Shown here: positions 62,331 through 64,000 of the stretch, piece by piece
Position numbering within the stretch: position 1 is the first letter of the stretch
Layout: each line of letters opens with the position of its first letter
NCBI GenBank assembly: GCA_036346205.1
Contig: JARFJB010001985.1
Coordinates: 844,501 to 908,500 of the forward strand
Direction: 5' to 3'
From: Vesta saturnalis
Lineage: Eukaryota > Arthropoda > Insecta > Coleoptera > Lampyridae
DNA length: 64,000 bases
The notes under the pieces: generated by a model
The model's input: only the letters and a program-made list of their open reading frames with translations
What the model was told of the DNA's origin: nothing
Database searches by the model: none
Position numbers and translations under genes: made by a program

Positions 62331-63912
62331 TTTACGAAAGTAACCTCGTAATAAGTACAGAAGTATGTCACGTTCACTTGCAACTAATTTGAAATCTCAA
62401 AGTCCTTGAATATGTAGATCTCTATAGAAACAAGTTATAACTTGCATTTTTCATATCTCGGGAGCATAGGTAAAAATAGCGAAGATTATTCATAATTTCG
62501 CACACGACTACAAGTTCTGACTTGTAGTAAACCCCTAAAAATTATGACAAGAATAGTAAAATACATTGTTTTATCTCAACGTTGTAATTTTTTTTGTTAT
62601 ACGAAACTGATTATGAGTATATGAACGGTCAAAATGACGGTTCCGGCAGTTATACAAATACCACAAAAAAACTATAAACGGCTTAATTTTCTTAATATAT
62701 TTTTCTGTATCCTAAAGTACATAAAAATCTAGAAAAAGTCATAATACCTCAACACTGTAACTCCAACCACAACGGAGAAACAGCTTTTTAAAGAAAGCAT
62801 GTGGTCAAATTTGCCGCCGCGGCAGTTCTAGTGTGGTATATTTACAATTTTGTGAAAGTTTATTTGTCATATAAGATGCAACGATCCTCACAAATCCTTA
62901 CAAAATTTTCCTTTCCTAGAAATAATTCATATCAATCCTTATTTCCAAATTGTTTCCTTAACTGTTATCATTGTTAATAAATATCAGTTGTTATTCCGTT
63001 TTTCCACTTCGGCCTTTTTCCTATGTATAGCAGATCCCCCAGCCATCAAAGCATTCAATTCAATTCATTCATTCATTCATATTCTGATTTTCTTACATTT
63101 TACCAGAGACGCTCGACATTTTCTGTATTTAAACGCTTAAAAAGGACTTTAGCAAACAGTTCACAACAAGACAGTTACCATCCCTATTGAAATCACTCTG
63201 ACTGATTTCTTACATTTATTAAACCAGGTTCATTACTCGACACCCACTTCCAATGAAACTCTACCCGGCTAGACGTCAATACCCAAAACCCATTCATCCC
63301 CTTTGTTCCACCCTCTCTATCCTAGTTACCACCTGTACTGAGCAACCACCAGTCCCTAGACCCACTCAATGTACTTTCATACTTCACATTACCCTTATCG
63401 TAGACCCCTTGTTGCATCGATCCAACTTGGACGTTACCCCATCGAGTTGGAGGTGTAAAGGTGCCACAGGCACGCTTTAGTAGAATTTCCGGAGGTATTC
63501 ACCCCGTATTATCAACTAACTCGTACTTGGTTATTTTCCCTATCCATATTTGATCCACCACAAGAATGAAAAGTGGCTTAAGGAATTCATACTTTATTCA
63601 TACTATAAGTAGTATTTGGCGGTTTGGGACTACACAATCTTACATCCAAACAATCCCAAGTTACGATCTATCATCCCCAAAAGAATACTCACACCACCCG
63701 AGTACGTTATTACATATCCACTCCCTTAAGTTTCAATTTATGAAGATATAAAACCACATGGTCAGTGGTAATCTTAAATACTGAAAATACTAATTTACTG
63801 ACAAAACTTACCTGAATTATCTTCTCACTTAGACGTATTGCACTGATAATACTTAATTATCTTGAACACCTCCGATACGAATAATTAATCCTCTTTTAGA
63901 TTTTTCACTGAT

Positions 63913-63915
<3 letters not shown>
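62331..63915. other. No supported gene; ATTC tract
   Basis: A short (ATTC)n tract is at about 63056-63080. Frames at 63253-63480 and 63566-63751 show no domain. Sequence to about 62835 may belong to the piggyBac 3 flank. Confidence 0.4.

Positions 63916-63917
<2 letters not shown>

Positions 63918-63960
<43 letters not shown>
63918..63960. repeat. (TA)n microsatellite
   Basis: About 43 bp of pure TA near the right edge of the window. Confidence 0.95.
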
Positions 63961-63962
<2 letters not shown>

Positions 63963-64000
63963 AATCCGTAATAACTATATTTTACAGTCTCACCCACAGA

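Overview
This is AT-rich animal DNA, almost certainly from an insect. It is packed with decayed transposable elements of eukaryotic type: a Polinton/Maverick, three piggyBac copies, several Tc1/mariner (IS630-like) elements, two kinds of non-LTR retrotransposon, a Ty1/copia remnant, a Penelope-like remnant, a spliced tyrosine-recombinase gene and many foldback or MITE-like hairpins. Introns of about 47-150 bp with GT..AG ends, TATA boxes and AATAAA signals fit an arthropod. No rRNA gene, complete tRNA gene, CRISPR array or convincing single-copy host gene is visible. Long stretches (32.7-36.3, 38.5-41, 45.4-49.5, 49.9-54.1, 54.5-57, 62.3-63.9 kb) hold nothing I can support as a gene.

Layout. 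From 1 to about 13.6 kb lies a broken Polinton. Similar inverted terminal sequences sit at 35-280 and 13470-13629. Between them are three small accessory ORFs, a double-jelly-roll-type capsid gene (F54H12.2-like, minus), a retroviral-type integrase (plus) and a long protein-primed family B DNA polymerase (minus). Three other transposons landed in it: a piggyBac (2494-4781), a mariner-like element with 0.2 kb inverted repeats (6477-7788) and a 717 bp MITE (10493-11209). The right end carries duplicated terminal segments around a palindrome that contains a tRNA T-arm. A second, better-preserved piggyBac is at 14294-16684, followed by an IS630-type transposase pseudogene.

From 18.4 to 23.0 kb there is a split tyrosine-recombinase gene. 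It is interrupted by a 3.15 kb mariner-like element whose unusually long (about 0.9 kb) inverted repeats have captured the end of its own transposase gene. Just 3' of the recombinase gene is a 125 bp palindrome. The region 22.8-30.7 kb is a tandem duplication of a unit containing an antisense non-LTR retrotransposon; the second copy has decayed almost entirely by tiny deletions.

From 30.5 kb on, fragments of one LINE family recur (30.5, 41.4, 49.5, 54.1 and 57.5 kb; the last is the fullest). Between them lie a Penelope-like GIY-YIG fragment with inverted termini (36.3-37.0 kb), a 0.45 kb palindrome bounded by (TA)n with hammerhead-like cores (41.0-41.4 kb), a copia fragment lacking most of its RT, another LINE fragment, and a third piggyBac (61.0-62.3 kb).

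The most unusual items are the tyrosine-recombinase unit with its terminal palindrome, the TIR-expanded mariner element inside it, the tRNA-T-arm palindrome in the Polinton end, and the hammerhead-like palindromes. All calls come from reading the sequence; no database search was run.
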